Source: Pelecanus crispus (taxonomy: Eukaryota > Chordata > Aves > Pelecaniformes > Pelecanidae). Taken from it: a stretch of 64,000 nucleotides of DNA. A model generated the notes under the pieces. The model was given only the letters and a program-made list of their open reading frames with translations. It was not told the DNA's origin and made no database searches. Location: assembly GCF_030463565.1 (NCBI RefSeq), contig NC_134653.1, positions 27,713,150-27,777,149 on the forward strand, written 5' to 3'. The position numbers and the translations under genes were made by a program. This document shows positions 48,801 through 59,930 of the stretch, one piece after another (within the stretch, counting starts at the first letter, position 1; the number at the start of each line of letters is the position of its first letter).

Positions 48801-51800
48801 TAATGTCCTAGTTTTTCTAATAAAAACTTTCCCCAGGGAGGTAAAGACTCCACTAACTCATGAGCCACAATATTCTGCACAAGTGCAAGAGCACAGGAAT
48901 GTAAGCACAGCACATTCTGAAGGTGTTCAGAAGCTCAGATTTAATATCAGTTAACAAATCTGTTGGTAATACCCAGTACTTGTACTGTCCTGGCAGGTTT
49001 TCAAACATTAGCTCTACAAACCCAGTTTAAAATAAAATCAGTTTCTGAAGACGTAATATGCAACAGTCACTTGTCGCCAGGCTGAAGATGGGACAGGTAC
49101 TGTACTCTGGAGATCCATTTAGCACTCTCATCTTACAACACAACACATAAAAATTAAGCACATAGAAAAAAACACAGATTTGCAAAGCATATTATTATTT
49201 ATATTGAAAAGTTCATCTCCAATCGAGCTGAATTACAAGTATTTTTTTTTTTAGCCTTCCCTTTCCCAACAACTGTTTAACACATATAAAATAGTATACA
49301 CATAGAAAGAGGGACATCATACCTTTCAACATCTCCCTGCCTTAGTGAGGAAGAAACAAGCTGAAAACAATTCAATGCAACAACCTACTCCAGCTTTCCT
49401 CTCCAACCTCTTTCCACTTGTTGCCAGGGTAACCAGTGTTTGCAGATGCCTATAGCGGGCGCCTGGGTTCATGACTTCATCACAGTTAATATTCTCTCTC
49501 TTGGTCTCTCTTTATACAGAGAATACACTGTATACATATATCCACACACTATAAACACACAGATTATACAACTCCTGCAACCGTTTTTATACTGAGACAA
49601 TTTACTTTGCTATTCTGATGCGTATAAAATGAAAAATAACACTGTCAGAAATATTCACTTGGCAATTTGCAGATGTGGAGAAAGTTTAAAAGCAGTAGTA
49701 CTGTAACCAGTAAACAGCTGCTCTGGTCTCTCTGCACTGCACTGCACACTTCATCATTTGATTTCGTCATGCTGTCAGGTATAAAAGACATTAACATTAG
49801 AGTGTTACAAAACATTTTATGTGGAATTTCAAAAAATCCTTTAGTCATGCACTAAACCTGTTACATGACAACTAAAAGACAAGCCCAGAAAATGTGACCT
49901 GCACCTGGAAAAATGTTTTCCAGTTTTTGATGGAAGCAGTTTGAAGTATTATAGCACAGGTATGTTAAAGGATACAAGCAACTCACAGTGCATGCACAAA
50001 ACATCATTTCATCGTAGGAAAAAGGAAGGAGCTAAGCTTTGAACTCCAGGACAGAATACTAACATGATTTCAAAAGCAAATGCTTGGAGAAATGAACAGA
50101 CAACAGCTTCAAGTGCTTAAATAAAGCACTTGCAGCACTTGCCTTCATCCCTCTGCAGAACACCTTCCCCAGCACTTCTGCATGTCAAGACAAAAAACCT
50201 GAAAATACGTTACTATGATTTAGCAAATCTGCACTACCTTGCCTTCCAACCACTTCAAAAGAGTAATGATTGAATTCTGCGTGCCTGCAAACACTAGGAA
50301 ATACTTACTTTACTAGTCCCAGTAACAACTGGTTTACTTTGTATTTTAATGGCCACTCACAGCACATTCAACTGTCCACAGAACTGACTGTTACGTATTT
50401 ACCATACAAGGTAGACACTATTATTCCATTTTTTTCATAGTGATGGAAATGGGTCTGATCCTTTGCTCCCTGACACAGCGGACTAAATATCTTACCACAT
50501 TTCCAAAGAATAGTGCTAATGTAAAAACAATTAATTTTCTGTATTCCATCAGCCTCGCCCTCCAGAGTGCTGGGAATTAATACAGCTTTTTTCCCCATAC
50601 AGGAATTGCAAAGGCCATGGAAAGCTTGAATTTGAAGGAGCTCAGAGTTTCCTCATACACTGTGCTACTAAGCCAATGGAAAGACTGCACTGGAACACAG
50701 GTTGGTTCAGCCGAACACAGCTTGGTAATGACGCTGACCTACAGAAATAACGGGGGCATTAGCCCTCAAATTGTATCTGCCATGAGGTACTACAGCACAG
50801 CAGGCAGTGTGACTATTTAGTTCATCATGGGATGTGGTAGGTATACTCGGTACCCTTTCCTTACACATTTTCTTTCTCTAAATTCATTCCAAATATCCTG
50901 CCATGGAATTTATTTCTAAAAAAACACTACCAAAGTCATAGCTGTAGAAATAAGTATTTTACTTGAAATGCCAAATTCAGGAAATTACATTCAAAGCTGA
51001 CACACAAAGCCATGTGTTAAAAATTAAGCGTCAGAGTAATTTTGGAGGCGAAAAGCTGCAGAACACAACTTCTGTTGCCCCTGAAATGAAAGAGATTCAA
51101 GCAGTCTGGTGAACAAGTTTGCACTGTAGTAACATGGCACACTGCTATATTTATTGCAAGGGTCCTGAACAGAGAGTCTACTGTACAATTATATGAGACA
51201 TACCCCAAACTGCTCCCTAATACCAAGGTCAGCTGTCACAGAACAACATTAATGTGAACAAAACTTGTAACAGGTGGCTGCTCTGAAAGTGCTTCCTGGA
51301 AATAGTCCCTGGCCCATACCAATTCCCAAGCTACCAGGTCCCTGTAATAGCCACGCTGGGGCCAGTCTAACAGCAGAGATAGTGGACTTCCCGTGTCCAA
51401 AAACATTTCCTGCCACTACCACGTTTCCTAGAGGTGCAGAAAGCTGGCATGCATGTTGGTAAAGAAAAGCCCTGAAGTTCAATACTAACTTTCTCTCTGT
51501 CTTTTTAAAACAAAACAAAACTTCAATTATAAAAAATGTACGGGCCCAGATCAAAAAGACAACAGTCTGATATTGAACCACATGAACTTTCAAATGGCGT
51601 TATCAAAACATAGCTAATTTACATTTGTGTTTTAATATCTGGCTCAGCAAGTACACATCATTTGGAGAGCATCACTTAGTAGCGCCTGTCGATAGTTAAC
51701 AGTCACTCATTTACGGTCCACTGCTTCTCGATTTTGTGTACTAGTTATCTAATGAAAGCCTTAAGACCTTTCCTTCTCTGTCAGTATTTCATCCTTCTTT

Positions 51801-54800
51801 GGCCTGACAGCCAGCTAAGCACAATGCAAATTAGCAAAAGCAGCTGTTAGAAAAATCTCTTAAAAGAATATAATGACATCCCACAATTTTCTAAGAACTT
51901 CGTAAGTAACGTAATACCTGTGCAGCAGGCTTACAACTAGATCTCTCTTCAGTCTTCATTTGCGAGAATATATGTAAATTTTTTGCTGCTGGCAGTAATC
52001 CGAAACTAGTGAAACTGAAACATCCTGTAACAATATGGCATCATTACCATGTTCTTTTACAAATCTTTTTACAGAAGGTCTTCAGAAGATGTGTTCCATT
52101 AGTGTAAGATATACATGGGCCAGCGACTCCCCAGGATTTTCAGGGGGACCTAAGGGTGCCCGGGGCTAGAGAGCCTCTTGGACCACAAACCTGCCCAGCC
52201 TGCACTAAAGCCCTGGCTACGTACCTCACAGGCCACAGTTGGGAAGCTGCTGTTCCTGTCCTACTTTTCTTACTGATCTAACATGGGTACATAAAACAAT
52301 GACAGTTTTATTTTCAAAGGATTTTCTGTACAGCGTTGGACTGAATAAAGAAAACTTAAGAAATCTGAAGGGTAAAGAACAGAAATAGACATTAAATGTA
52401 CTGAAAAACTCTTCTGGAATTAATTTGTTGCAATGGCAAAGCAAATCGGTGTACTTCCAAAGGGAAGAGGAAAAGACACAACTGACTGGTACTGTCTGAG
52501 CACTAGGCAAAAGGGAATTAAGAAGTCATTCGCAAAGAGGAACCTCCCCGCTGACATTCAGCAGTGAAGTTGTTTTCAGAGTGCACCCACTGTGAAAAAT
52601 AGAAGGCTTCATGAAAAGCAAGGATCAGACAAGGGGAAGGGAGAATACCAATGCCAAGGAGGCTGAAGCAGCAAGAGATCAGAGAGAGCAAATGCAGAGC
52701 TAGCTGAAGGCAGCCTCGCTGATTTCTATTAGAGACTCTGCAGTCACTAACAGGTGGACAGGAGCTTCTACCCTAGAATGGTACAACAGGCATGAGGTTA
52801 CAAGTCCTTAAAGAGGAGTTTTTAAAGCCTTGGAGGAATTCAGCCTTGGGAACTGAGGAAGACAACTGCTGAAAACCAGGATAAGTCAACATGGGAAATG
52901 AAGGAGAAAGTAATGAAAGTAAGTTGCATACAAGTGACACAAGAAAACAAGAGTAGAAGAACACGTGCATTTAAGAGGGAACCCTCACATTAGGTAACTG
53001 CAACATGAAGAGGGCTCATATGAGACCACAGGTCCTTGGCCAGTATAACCTCTTCCGTGTTTCAACTTTTTTTTTAGCCATCTGTTGAGAACAACTCTGT
53101 GCTCTAAAGCATGATTTTGAATTCAGCAGAAAAAACAAGGTAAGACACTGACTGCAATTAAGAGGGTTGAACGTTACTACTTCCAGTTGTTTAAAGAGAA
53201 CCTGAAAGTTTGAACTGAAATCCTTAGTTAAAATAAGGCATGGCCAACTGGGCCAAATACTTTGGGCATTTTGGGTAAGCAGAAAGTTTTCAGTACACTG
53301 AATTACAGGCTCTTAAAATATGTGTTTTGTCTTTAGAAATTTATGACAAGCAAACTCAGAAGACATTGAGATCAGTATGTGGCTAAACTCAACTAAAGAT
53401 GACAACCTACAATCTCCATTATTTCACTCAGATAGAAACAGGGATTGTGGATGTCCACTGACATTTGGGTATCTAGAAACTGTGGGGAATCAAGGTGAAC
53501 CCTTGTGCCATGCACTGTTTTAATATGAAGACAGATGCTGTCAATGCAAAATTGCAAAGTTGACAAATTCCTTGCAGTATTTCCCTCTCCCTTACATAAA
53601 TTGCCTCAGTCTTCTGAGAACTCAGTATCAGCCTAAGGTCATGTATCAGTTGTTAAAACAAACTAAGCTGCACAGTTCTGGGAAAAGCTCTTTACACCTA
53701 AAAGTACTCTTATGACTCTGATGCCCAGTTAAAAGCCTACAGGATGAACTGCCATATTACAACATTGTTACTGAACTCTTAGGACTTACCACTTCAAAAC
53801 CCTCTTTACTTTGAACACCTGGCCTTTAGGGAGTCTGCTGCTGCCTACACTCACTTGAACAATTTAACTTCATTGCTCACTATTACAATAGTGCTACTTA
53901 CCTTTCCATGCAACTGTCCTCACTTGCATTTATTTCCTGTGCTTCTGAAAGTCTAGAAGTTCTACAGGTTGAAATACATTTACACTTCTACTTGCCCTGT
54001 TGTGCCTAGATAACAAACAACTGAAATTGTAGCAGGATATTCACATGGCTTATGGAGTGCAGCTTCCCTGCACACTACAGAAAAAACTGTCTTCCTTAGC
54101 TCTGAATTTCTAAGTTTGGACAGCTATATCATGACATTCTTGGTTTTATATTGAAATGCTTAGGCCTTAAATGGACACGAATTCAATGGGGGGGAGGGGG
54201 AGTGTTCCTCTTCTACTCCGATTTTGTATTCCAATTTGGTAAATAGCTGGTTTTAAGCAAAACACATTACTTTAAATAATGCCAAGTATAAAAACCTTCT
54301 CTTGGTATCAAAACTCAGATGTGAATGTTGTCCTGTCCATTCCTTAAAAGAATCATTATTAAAGACAGTGAAGAAGAAGAAAATGTCAAGATTTTTCAGC
54401 AATTTAGAACAATATAATACTGGAACAGTGTGACAGACTGGAAAGGGTTTATCTTAATTGTCCTATTTTAGTTTCCCCAGAGAAGATTTTAGGCTGAGCC
54501 ACAAAGGCTAAGAGTCCCATGTACATTTATGCCTAAATGTAGGAAGCTCTTGCGCTGAAACTACCCCTACCATCACTTTGTTGCTGGACTTCATCACGCT
54601 GTATTCTGTACCAGTTAGTCATATACCTGACAAAACCCCACTAACATATTTACATGAGTGGCATAGCATCAACACTGCTTGGAAAGCCATTCCTTTTTCT
54701 GGGTGAAGTCACAGAACATGATAGCAGCTAATACTCTCTGATGTGGAATACCTTCACATGAACAAATAGATACAGGAGGAGGTGACAAGAGACAAAAAAG

Positions 54801-57419
54801 ATAAAACAGATTACTCTAAAACGGGAAGGAGTTTTTACAGAAACAGAGCTGATGAAAAGCAGATGAAAAAGTGTTGTAACAGAATTATAAATAATTATTT
54901 TTAGAGGAGATGAATGCAGAAGTAAATGAAGATGAATGCAGGAGATGAATGCAGAATTAAAGAGAAAAGAAAAAAAAAAAAGGACGCAGCAGTAATTGGT
55001 GTCTCTCTCAGCTAGAGAAATGACCTGTCAGGTAGGTGTGAGAGCCAGAAAGCGAGATACAACGCAAGCATTCAGCACTGGAATGAGAGCTCTGCAGAGA
55101 GAGCCTCTTGATCTTCAGACACAGTTTCAGGGGTATAGCTTTGGCAGCTAACCCTTCCATCTCCCTCAACCAAGATGATGTATAGAAAGCATGAAAGAAG
55201 AAAGAACAACATGTAACTTTACAACCCTAACAAAGCCTAGGAAGTCAAAAGATTAAAATAAACGTTCCAATCACTGCAATGTAGCTTGGGAAACTGCAGA
55301 GAGGAAAGCACGTCAGAAATGCTCGTGAGTTTAGTTTGAAAACCAAAAGAATGCGTGAGTTCTTATCTGCATTGTCATTCCTACCAGTCTCCTTATTAAG
55401 TGTACAGCAACTTCACAGAGGATTCATTTTTTTTTGCCCCTGCTGTCTAGGCACAAACCTGAATTACTCCCTGTTGGAACAAGCCTGCCAAGATATTTTA
55501 TGACACTATCCAACTCCATTCTTTAGCTTCATAAGGACAACAACAAACATGGTTTACACACTGACTAAGCCATTCCTTCCTTATCATTCCCCTTTCCTTT
55601 CCTTCCCTCCCAAGACAATCTCTCCCTGGATTTGTGAAAAAGGAAAATTAGAAGATTATAATGCAACTGCTAATATTCGATGTTAAATTTCAGTTTTGTC
55701 CTGTACTCGGAGATTAGCAAATTGGGAAAACTGATTTCTCCCTAATTTGCTCTTCGTTGCTGACGAATTCAGAAGATTATGTGCATTCAGATGCCAAGGG
55801 TGATTACATATGGAAAGAAATGAAATACCAAAAGTATACATACCAAAATTTCAGAAAGTCACAATACTAGATTAACAAAACATCCAGACTAGATCAGAGT
55901 CTACTAATTAATATTATGCACTGTTAAGTCTTACAAATCTGGGCACTATTTCCACTGTATCCTCATCTGTCACTTTTCACAATACCTGTATGTATATGGT
56001 TCATTCATAACTTTATCTGGGCTCCTACGAATTTGTCTATGGCATTTTGTGAGTTGTGTTAGGGCCCAAGCTCATGAACAGACGGAGTGAGCTAAAGCAG
56101 CAGCAGATGGTTTTTCAGACAGTGTTCCTGCTAAGGTTGCAAGAAAGTACAGGCTATGGCAGGTTCTCTGCCACCTTAACATGTGCGGTGTCCCACAAAG
56201 AAGCACAACAACCTCTTTTGGGCACCCAAAACAAGTCTGAAATTGGGTCCAATCTTACTTCATTCCCCAAAGCGGATCAGTACTGCCTTGCACAGTGATT
56301 TTGACTACTGCTAACAAGCCAGCTTGCCATGACAGCAGTAAAGAAAAAGACAGCATTCTCATTTAATTCTTTCCTCATCTAGACAAACTGTATACAAGCA
56401 AGTACATAACACAGTCCTAAACAAATCATGATTGTGCTATAGAATAAATAACATTTATTCTGTTTCTTCAATCCTTTTCTGTACTCTAACCTTGCACATA
56501 ACCATGACAGGGCTATAAATAACATATTCCCAACATTCCAGTCCTGCCAGATGCTTATTTTCTCAAATGTGAAAAGTAACAGTGATGACACACTAACTTT
56601 GTGAACCATGTAGAAGCTTGGAATTTTCACAGTGTTATGTATCTCCACACGCATGTACAGGGCAGTGATAGCTATGCATCTGATTATGTTAATCAAGCAC
56701 TTGTAAGTCAGATGTAGGCTGTCCACCAGTTTATTTCAATTGCAATCACTTCTACCTTTTTTAAAGATTTAAGGTATTTTAAAGAACTAGATCCTTACCT
56801 CTTTGAAGAAAATAAAACAAATGTTTTTATGCTACTAGAGACTTAAATTCTCTATTTAAAACATATGACTACTTTTAGGCTGCTATTCCATGATTTCACA
56901 TGCAAGGTCCATAGACAGTGGTCACTTCTGAATCTATCCTAGTAATTAAAATATGTATTAATTATGTAGATGTGCCCAATTGAGGACCAAGACAAAAATC
57001 TGTTTGTGTAGCCTTTTGAATGTGGTCTAGTGATCAGAAAAAGGGCCAGAATCAGAACTCAGGCACTGACTCACCACGTGGCCTTGGCAAACCGATTAGA
57101 GAGGGCCAAAACATTCTGTCTCCCTGAGACTTACCACGTGCGAGATCACTCATGCTGGGACCAGTCTCTGCATTTTGACTCCGGAGATGCTCAGTGTCCC
57201 TGTGTGACTCCTGGGATGGAGGTACTGAAGATGCTGAGGAGGAGGAGGACGAAGAGGAAGAGGCTGGTTTGGATTTGGAATGCAGATCGTTCAGTCTCAG
57301 GAGATTTTCAGGAGTCACAGTGTCTGGATTCACTGGGGTAGGATGCAGCGTGGCTGGCGTGACTGGGAAGAAGCTCTCTCTGTTGTCCTTTGTATGCTTT
57401 GGGGTTGTGGGTGTTTCTC
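42733..57419 (-). CDS. Unidentified acidic, Ser/Thr-Pro-rich protein, 3' part (four exons)
   Basis: Four minus-strand exons join in frame (phases 1-1-1-0) through GT-AG introns and encode the last 273 or so residues. I do not recognise the family. The order seen is: a TP-rich block ([40 protein letters not shown]), a nine-Ser run, an acidic [12 protein letters not shown] stretch, a Ser-rich part with [14 protein letters not shown], a second TP/SP block ([18 protein letters not shown]), a predicted helix ([20 protein letters not shown]) and an acidic tail [11 protein letters not shown]. Many TP/SP sites suggest a target of proline-directed kinases (CDK or MAPK); nuclear location is inferred from composition. 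The 5' end is not found here. The first intron seen is about 11.6 kb. Confidence 0.75.
43376..43602 (-). CDS. Unidentified gene, Ser/Thr/Pro-rich exon
   Basis: The acceptor is TTATTTTCTGTCTAG|CC and the donor TTAAAG|GTAATA. The 227-bp exon encodes [56 protein letters not shown] and [11 protein letters not shown]. It begins in phase 1 and ends in phase 0. Codon use and the absence of stops support coding. Confidence 0.85.
45390..45554 (-). CDS. Unidentified gene, acidic exon
   Basis: The donor is ACCCAAG|GTAGGA; the acceptor is probably TTAATAAAG|AGG, which is weak (no strong pyrimidine tract), so the start is uncertain. In phase 1 it encodes [36 protein letters not shown] and [19 protein letters not shown]. 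The phase agrees with both neighbouring exons. Confidence 0.6.
46185..46209. repeat. (GT)n microsatellite
   Basis: About 12 GT dinucleotides, in the large intron of the unidentified gene. Confidence 0.9.
54903..54955. repeat. Imperfect short tandem repeat (AGATGAATGCAG)
   Basis: Three copies of GATGAATGCAG separated by variable A-rich sequence. Confidence 0.7.
57135..57419 (-). CDS. Unidentified gene, TP-rich exon
   Basis: The acceptor is TAGTCCACAG|GAG and the donor CACGTG|GTAAGT. The 285-bp exon is open in one frame and carries [42 protein letters not shown], a poly-Ser run (nine Ser) and [15 protein letters not shown]. Start and end are both phase 1. At least six TP dipeptides occur in its first half. 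Confidence 0.75.
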
Positions 57420-57926
57420 CTGTGGACTACATACAACAAAAAACGGCAGGCAGAGAGAGTGAGAAAATACGTGACAGTAATTCTGCATATGCTACCTGCT
57501 TCAGTGACAACTGCAGGCAGTACAACTTTTTGTAGACAGAAAATACTCTCTCTAAAGCAAATATAAAAATCAATCACTATTATAAAGAAATCTTTCTCCT
57601 TTACAGATTCTTTTTCTGTTCTTTACAGTCTATTTATCACTCTAGCACTTGAACATTTATTCATATTCACATTTACAATGCTTTAACAAATCCCTCACAA
57701 CATAACATACTTTCCTGAACTCCATTATTAAGCGTGAATTACAAATTGTCAACAGACACATTTCTTTCATTTAAAAATATGTTGACAAACCCTTGACCTG
57801 AACAAACGGATCTGCAGTGGTTTAAGAGAATTTTTAAATTATTAAAAGAAATTATTCTTAGTGGATGATGTGAAAAGAAATTAAGAAAGCAGAAAAATGT
57901 ATTTGCTTGCAAAATAAGTGATCAGC

Positions 57927-58066
57927 CTAACCCCAAATCATAAATTTCCAACAACTGCAGAACTGAGTAACGTTGGTGTCCAACTTGGAACAATGCTCTG
58001 GAAGATCTGTTGCCTTTGCAGCAGTAACGGTGGCACTAAGAGCGATGTTCTTCTCCAAAGCCAGAG
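57927..58066 (-). CDS. Candidate exon upstream of the unidentified gene
   Basis: After acceptor TTAAATTCTTAG|CT, phase 1 is open for 45 codons to a TAG: LALEKNIALSATVTAAK, ATDLPEHCSKLDTNVTQ and a Cys/Trp-containing end. The first 30 residues look like an amphipathic helix. Start phase equals that of the known exons. No strong donor was found, so it could be a terminal exon of another isoform or a chance frame. Confidence 0.3.
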
Positions 58067-59164
58067 CTAAGAATTTAATGCAGTGTCATTAATTATAAAG
58101 ACAGAAGGTAGAAGGGTGACATAAATTCACCAAAGAAAGGAACAAAAGTACCCAAAAAATGAGTATCTTCTCTATAATTTTTACCAGCGACCGCATAAAG
58201 TATTCTTGCCTGTGAGGCCACAGAATGCATTTATTTCATGCTCTTTACAGTCTTCATTTAATGGAGACTTATTGGACCATAAAAGATATGGTTGAATGGA
58301 ATTCTCAACTGTTTAATTATCTGTCTCATACCTCTACCATGAAGAAAAACTCATTTTAACCATGGTGATAGAGTATGAGCGTTTGAAATAGAAATAAAAA
58401 GTTCTGCCGTCACATGTAAAATCAAATTGGGCCCTAATGTCCTAGATAACCAAAGATTTATTACAATGCCAGGAAAGTCAGCAGAATCTCACTCAGAGAA
58501 CAGAGTAAGTTTCAGCTGGAGAAATTACGTATTTAAAATTCAAAAGGTAGAAAGCACAGAAGTACGTTTTTTAAAAATAATCGGTGACATATATTTTTAA
58601 AGTTCCTGAACTTGATTAATCAATCTCTAAAAAGCACACAATTAAAACCTGCCAGATTCTACATGCATGCAAAAAATAAAATACAGCAGCTATATTCACA
58701 ACAATTATCATATTGGATCAAAAAAGGTCTACTTTGCTTCTGAAAGCAGCAAGTTTTTGATGTTTAAAACATCGGTTCCAAAACTAAAGGTCTCAAGATC
58801 ACACAAACCTGAGGGAAATTAAACCGCAGAAGAAAGCCTTAAGCCAGAAGTGAGATCACTAGAGGAAATGTTTTCAGCTGTGATTTAGAGGGAAAACCCT
58901 TCACACCCATGCACTTCATTAACTTACATAATATATTATGTAGAACCTGAAATTTCTGTGCTTGTATCGTATCCAAAATTTTTTCAGCAGAAATACATGA
59001 AGGTACTACTAGTTAGGTACATATTTGTTAAAAATGGATCTGCACCTCAAACTGTATTTCTATAAAAACGCACAGCTATTTCCATAGACAGAAGGAGGAC
59101 ATTTGGAAAGTAACTCAGCGGTATTTGGATGGCACTCAGAAGAAAAATGATTAGTGAGAGGAGC

Positions 59165-59930
59165 ACAACATCATGGAGTAATTCGTGCTGGACAGGACCC
59201 CTCAAGGCCTCTAGTCCAACTTCCGGCTCAGAGCAGAGCTGACTTCAAAGTTAGATCAGCTCACTGAGGGCCCGTGTCCAGCCCAGTTCCAAATATCGCC
59301 AAGGACGGAGATTCCACAACCTCCCTGGGCCCCTGTTCTACTGCTTCACCACCTTCACAGTGTAATTTTTTTTCCTATCACTTCATCCACATTTCTCTTG
59401 CTGCAGCTTTAAATGGTCCCTCTTATCTGGTTCCTTCCTCTCTGCTGAAGATCGCAATTCCATACACCCACCCTCCATTAGTCTTCTGCTTTCCAGGATA
59501 AAGCAACTGAGCTCTCTATGACTTCATTGCCGTAAAGGCACACTGCTGACCTGTGTTCAACCTCCTGTCCAGGGCTCCAAACCTTTTTTGGCAGAGCTGT
59601 TTCCCAGCCAGTTACGTTGCACAGAGGTCATTCTGCACCAGGTATGGGACTTTTCTCTTTGCTGAGCCTTCAGGTAGCTCCTGTCAATGCAATCCTCCGG
59701 TCTACTGAAGCTCCTCTGAATGTCAGCCCTGCTCTACAGCACACGGGCCATGCCCTCCAAGTTGGTGGAGTCACTCAAACTCACTAAGGGTTCACCCCAT
59801 CCCATCATCCAAGGCATTAGAGAGGATGATGCCTTGGTATAGTCTCTGAGGAATGCCATTGAGAACTGGCTGCCAGGTAGAATCCCAGTGGCTGGCCACA
59901 ACACATTTAACTAGGAAATGGATGCAGTGA
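59165..59930 (-). mobile_element. Old CR1 LINE fragment, 3' region
   Basis: Read on the minus strand it ends in a CR1-like terminus (GTTGGACTAGAGGCC near 59215). Further in, the plus strand shows typical antisense CR1 phrases: TCCCTGGGCCCCTGTTCTAC, CTTCACCACCTTCACAGT, TTGCTGCAGCTTTAAATG, GAGCTGTTTCCCAGCCAGTT and CCCATCATCCAAGGCATTA. The element is diverged, with many stops in the reverse-transcriptase frame, and is 5'-truncated, as usual for CR1. It probably lies in an intron or upstream of the unidentified gene. Confidence 0.85.

Larger units (their letters stand above)
45555..57134. other. Large intron of the unidentified gene
   Basis: About 11.6 kb separating the acidic and TP-rich exons. 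No additional exon with both splice sites and a phase-compatible frame was recognised on the minus strand, and no gene on the plus strand. AT-rich with scattered homopolymers. Confidence 0.5.

Noticed and set aside
48623-48913. A 96-codon minus-strand frame in the large intron
   Set aside because: No splice sites, hydrophobic and T-rich end, no recognisable motif; best read as chance.
57030-57341. Plus-strand frame with an acidic EEEEDEEEE stretch
   Set aside because: It is antisense to the poly-Ser part of the TP-rich exon, which explains the Glu/Asp run.
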